DNA of 37,931 nt, taken from IMG/VR virus record IMGVR_UViG_3300043598_000038, positions 1 to 37,931 of that record; one strand, given 5' to 3'. Under the pieces are notes generated by a model. The model was not told where the DNA came from and made no database searches. It was given only the letters and a program-made list of their open reading frames with translations. Each line of letters starts with the position of its first letter. Position 1 is the first letter of the stretch. The stretch comes from a virus. A program made the translations under genes and the position numbers. Below are positions 36,249 to 37,931 of the stretch, piece after piece.

Positions 36249-37931
36249 ATGACAAGTGTAAATCACCTCAAAAATCAATCAGCCCAGCAGAAATATTTAA
36301 CCGTCGCCTTCGGGCTGCAGGCGGTAGTAGGGCACCTCTTGCGCTCGAAGGCGACGGGCGGCGATCCGTTTCAGATGATCGCCCTGAACGCGCTCGGTGA
36401 GGGTGAATGGGATGGCTGCCTGGGTGCCTACTATCGAGGGATCGAGATCCCGGCCGCCGATTACAATTTTCACCCCGGAGCGCTGGCCACGGCGATGGAA
36501 ACCGGCACTCAGATCGTAGATTCGTTTTTCGATCTGGACCTGCCTCATAGCAGGACGGCGATGATTGGCTATAAATGCCCCGCGGGCATCGGTTCGACGG
36601 ACACGAGAGAGAATCCACCGCTCGATTTCAAGGGAATCTTTCGAACTAAAAAATGCCTCGATTTTGACGACGCCGGCGAGGCGACCGGGTTTAGTTATTC
36701 GCCAAACCCAGCGCGCGTTCTGGTGCAGACGCTGCTGCAATACGGCCGGCTGCCAAACCTGCCGGCAGCTTACGACTCGCACGTCGACTACTGGCTGGAC
36801 CGGATCGACTGGCCGGTATGGGATGCCTGGAGAAATTATCTCGAGGGAGCGGAGGAAGTCGACTATAGGACGTGGGAGGGCCTGGACGGTTTCGGGCTAA
36901 CGGCACAATATTATAACGGCACCAGTTTTGACACCTTCGTAGCGAAATTCGTTCTGCCGGTGATCAACATTCAATCTGCCAGCGCCCCGCCCGCGGGGGG
37001 CGTTACGCCCAGCAGCTTCAGCGCGATATTCGAAGGCTTTGTGAAGACCACCGGAGCGGGAGAGTACACGTTTACCTGCGTACATACCGAGGGCGTCAGA
37101 GTCACCCTCAACGGCTCGCTGAGAATAGATGAGTGGAGCTCGACGGGCACGCATTCATCGAGCGCAATCGAACTGGATGGCGATACGTTTTATCCCTTAA
37201 AGGTCGAGTGGAAAAACACTACCACTACGGCGTCTTTAAGCCTCTCATGGAGCGGCGGAGGGAACCCCGCGGAACTGATCCCGACAAAGAATCTATACCC
37301 GAAGGTAGAAGACCGGCCGCGCTACGAAGCACACGTCTATTTTGATACGCCGACGAACTATGCCGATGCGATGCGGCAGGTGCTGCTGGTCTCGAATTCG
37401 ATAATGCAGGACGTGGACGGGAAGCTCCGGTTTTACTGTCTCGAGCAACTTGAATCGACCTTTGAACTGGACGATTCGAACATCGACAAATTCAAATTCA
37501 GACGGCGCGATATCCTGATCGCCGATCCAATTACGGCTTATGAATCGAGCTGCCGGGATCTCGACTCTCAATTTCTCGAGGAGATGGAAACGCCGGTTAG
37601 GGTGGAGCTAACGAACCTGAGCCGAAAGAACGCCGAGAACATAAAAACGGTAACCCTTTATAACATGACCAGGTGGCAGGCGCGAAAGGTTCTGCAGATG
37701 CGGGCGAAGCTTGAAGTCGAGTATGACCTCGTCCTGGAGATCGAGGGGAAAACGGCGAAAACGTACCCGGTAGTTGCCGGCGACGTGATCACTGTATCGC
37801 ACAGAAAGATCAACGGCGACCCGGCCGATTATTTGGTAAGAGAAGTGACGGAATCGGGGGTAAGCGAGGCGACGGGAGAGCAAGGAAAGGACCCGGAAAG
37901 CAGGACCTTCGTTTTGCAGAATTGGAACTAG
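36249..37931 (+). CDS. tail hub/tip protein with inserted PA14 domain
   Basis: 560 aa, complete to its TAG at the window end. Residues 1-210 and 351-560 look like the two parts of a siphophage tail hub (NALGEGEWDGCLGAYYRG, NPARVLVQTLLQYGRLP; later QVLLVSNSIMQDVDGKLRF and KVLQMRAKLEVEYDL). Residues about 213-350 are an inserted PA14 domain: GLTAQYYNGTSFDTFV, FSAIFEGFVKTTGAGEYTF, EGVRVTLNGSLRIDEW and YPLKVEWKN. PA14 domains bind sugars, so this may be a receptor- or surface-binding module. AAAGGAG lies about 9 bases before ATG 36249. More tail genes probably lie beyond the window. Confidence 0.85.
   Translation: MTSVNHLKNQSAQQKYLTVAFGLQAVVGHLLRSKATGGDPFQMIALNALGEGEWDGCLGAYYRGIEIPAADYNFHPGALATAMETGTQIVDSFFDLDLPHSRTAMIGYKCPAGIGSTDTRENPPLDFKGIFRTKKCLDFDDAGEATGFSYSPNPARVLVQTLLQYGRLPNLPAAYDSHVDYWLDRIDWPVWDAWRNYLEGAEEVDYRTWEGLDGFGLTAQYYNGTSFDTFVAKFVLPVINIQSASAPPAGGVTPSSFSAIFEGFVKTTGAGEYTFTCVHTEGVRVTLNGSLRIDEWSSTGTHSSSAIELDGDTFYPLKVEWKNTTTTASLSLSWSGGGNPAELIPTKNLYPKVEDRPRYEAHVYFDTPTNYADAMRQVLLVSNSIMQDVDGKLRFYCLEQLESTFELDDSNIDKFKFRRRDILIADPITAYESSCRDLDSQFLEEMETPVRVELTNLSRKNAENIKTVTLYNMTRWQARKVLQMRAKLEVEYDLVLEIEGKTAKTYPVVAGDVITVSHRKINGDPADYLVREVTESGVSEATGEQGKDPESRTFVLQNWN

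Noticed and set aside
1-37931. tRNA or rRNA genes, and phage attachment ends
   Set aside because: No tRNA-like cloverleaf or rRNA sequence was recognised by eye, and both window edges fall inside coding DNA at stop codons, so no end repeat can be claimed.

Overview
The window looks like most or all of a temperate, transposable, long-tailed (siphovirus-like) bacteriophage, either as a prophage or a phage contig. The evidence is a Mu-type DDE transposase next to its AAA+ partner ATPase, a GemA-like protein, a Gam-like protein, a CI-type repressor facing a Cro/Ner-type gene, and a complete head and non-contractile tail module. No host housekeeping gene, tRNA, rRNA or CRISPR array is visible. The host cannot be named from the sequence. 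The DNA is moderately GC-rich. Overlapping spanin-like genes and an exported, possibly lipid-anchored protein suggest a diderm (Gram-negative type) host. Both window edges fall exactly on stop codons, so the phage ends are probably outside it.

Layout. The genome diverges from a switch at about 13.2-13.4 kb. Leftward (minus strand, 13.2 to 1.2 kb) runs the early region: a Cro/Ner-like gene, two tandem terminators, a CII-like regulator, a chain of very small translationally coupled genes (GemA-like, zinc ribbon, tiny membrane peptides), three unknown proteins (263, 105 and 222 aa), the transposase and ATPase, and then an accessory block with a YopX-like fragment, an AlkB dioxygenase fused to a zinc ribbon, and Cys-rich or unknown proteins. 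At the far left are a plus-strand HTH regulator and a leftward Dam-like adenine methylase.

Rightward (plus strand) come the CI-like repressor, a coupled exported protein and a terminator. One minus-strand excisionase-like gene and a 9-bp repeat array follow. The late region then contains Gam, a membrane-anchored GH46-like lysozyme, coiled-coil membrane proteins with a spanin-like overlap, terminase, an SPP1-gp6-like portal, a Mu-F-like minor head protein, a second 9-bp repeat array, scaffold, coat, neck proteins, tail tube, chaperones, a 1889-aa tape measure with an internal lysozyme domain, a gpL-like tail-tip protein carrying an intein-like Hint domain, and a hub-like protein with a PA14 insertion.

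How it fits together. The repressor probably shuts off a near-consensus leftward promoter that lies among operator-like palindromes. Once released, the left arm provides replicative transposition and host take-over, and the right arm provides lysis, packaging and virions. This is a Mu-style transposition engine joined to a non-Mu head and a siphovirus tail, with an arm arrangement unlike Mu. The most unusual elements are the Hint domain in the tail tip, the zinc-ribbon/AlkB fusion, the paired 9-bp arrays, and the tandem terminators after the cro/ner-like gene.
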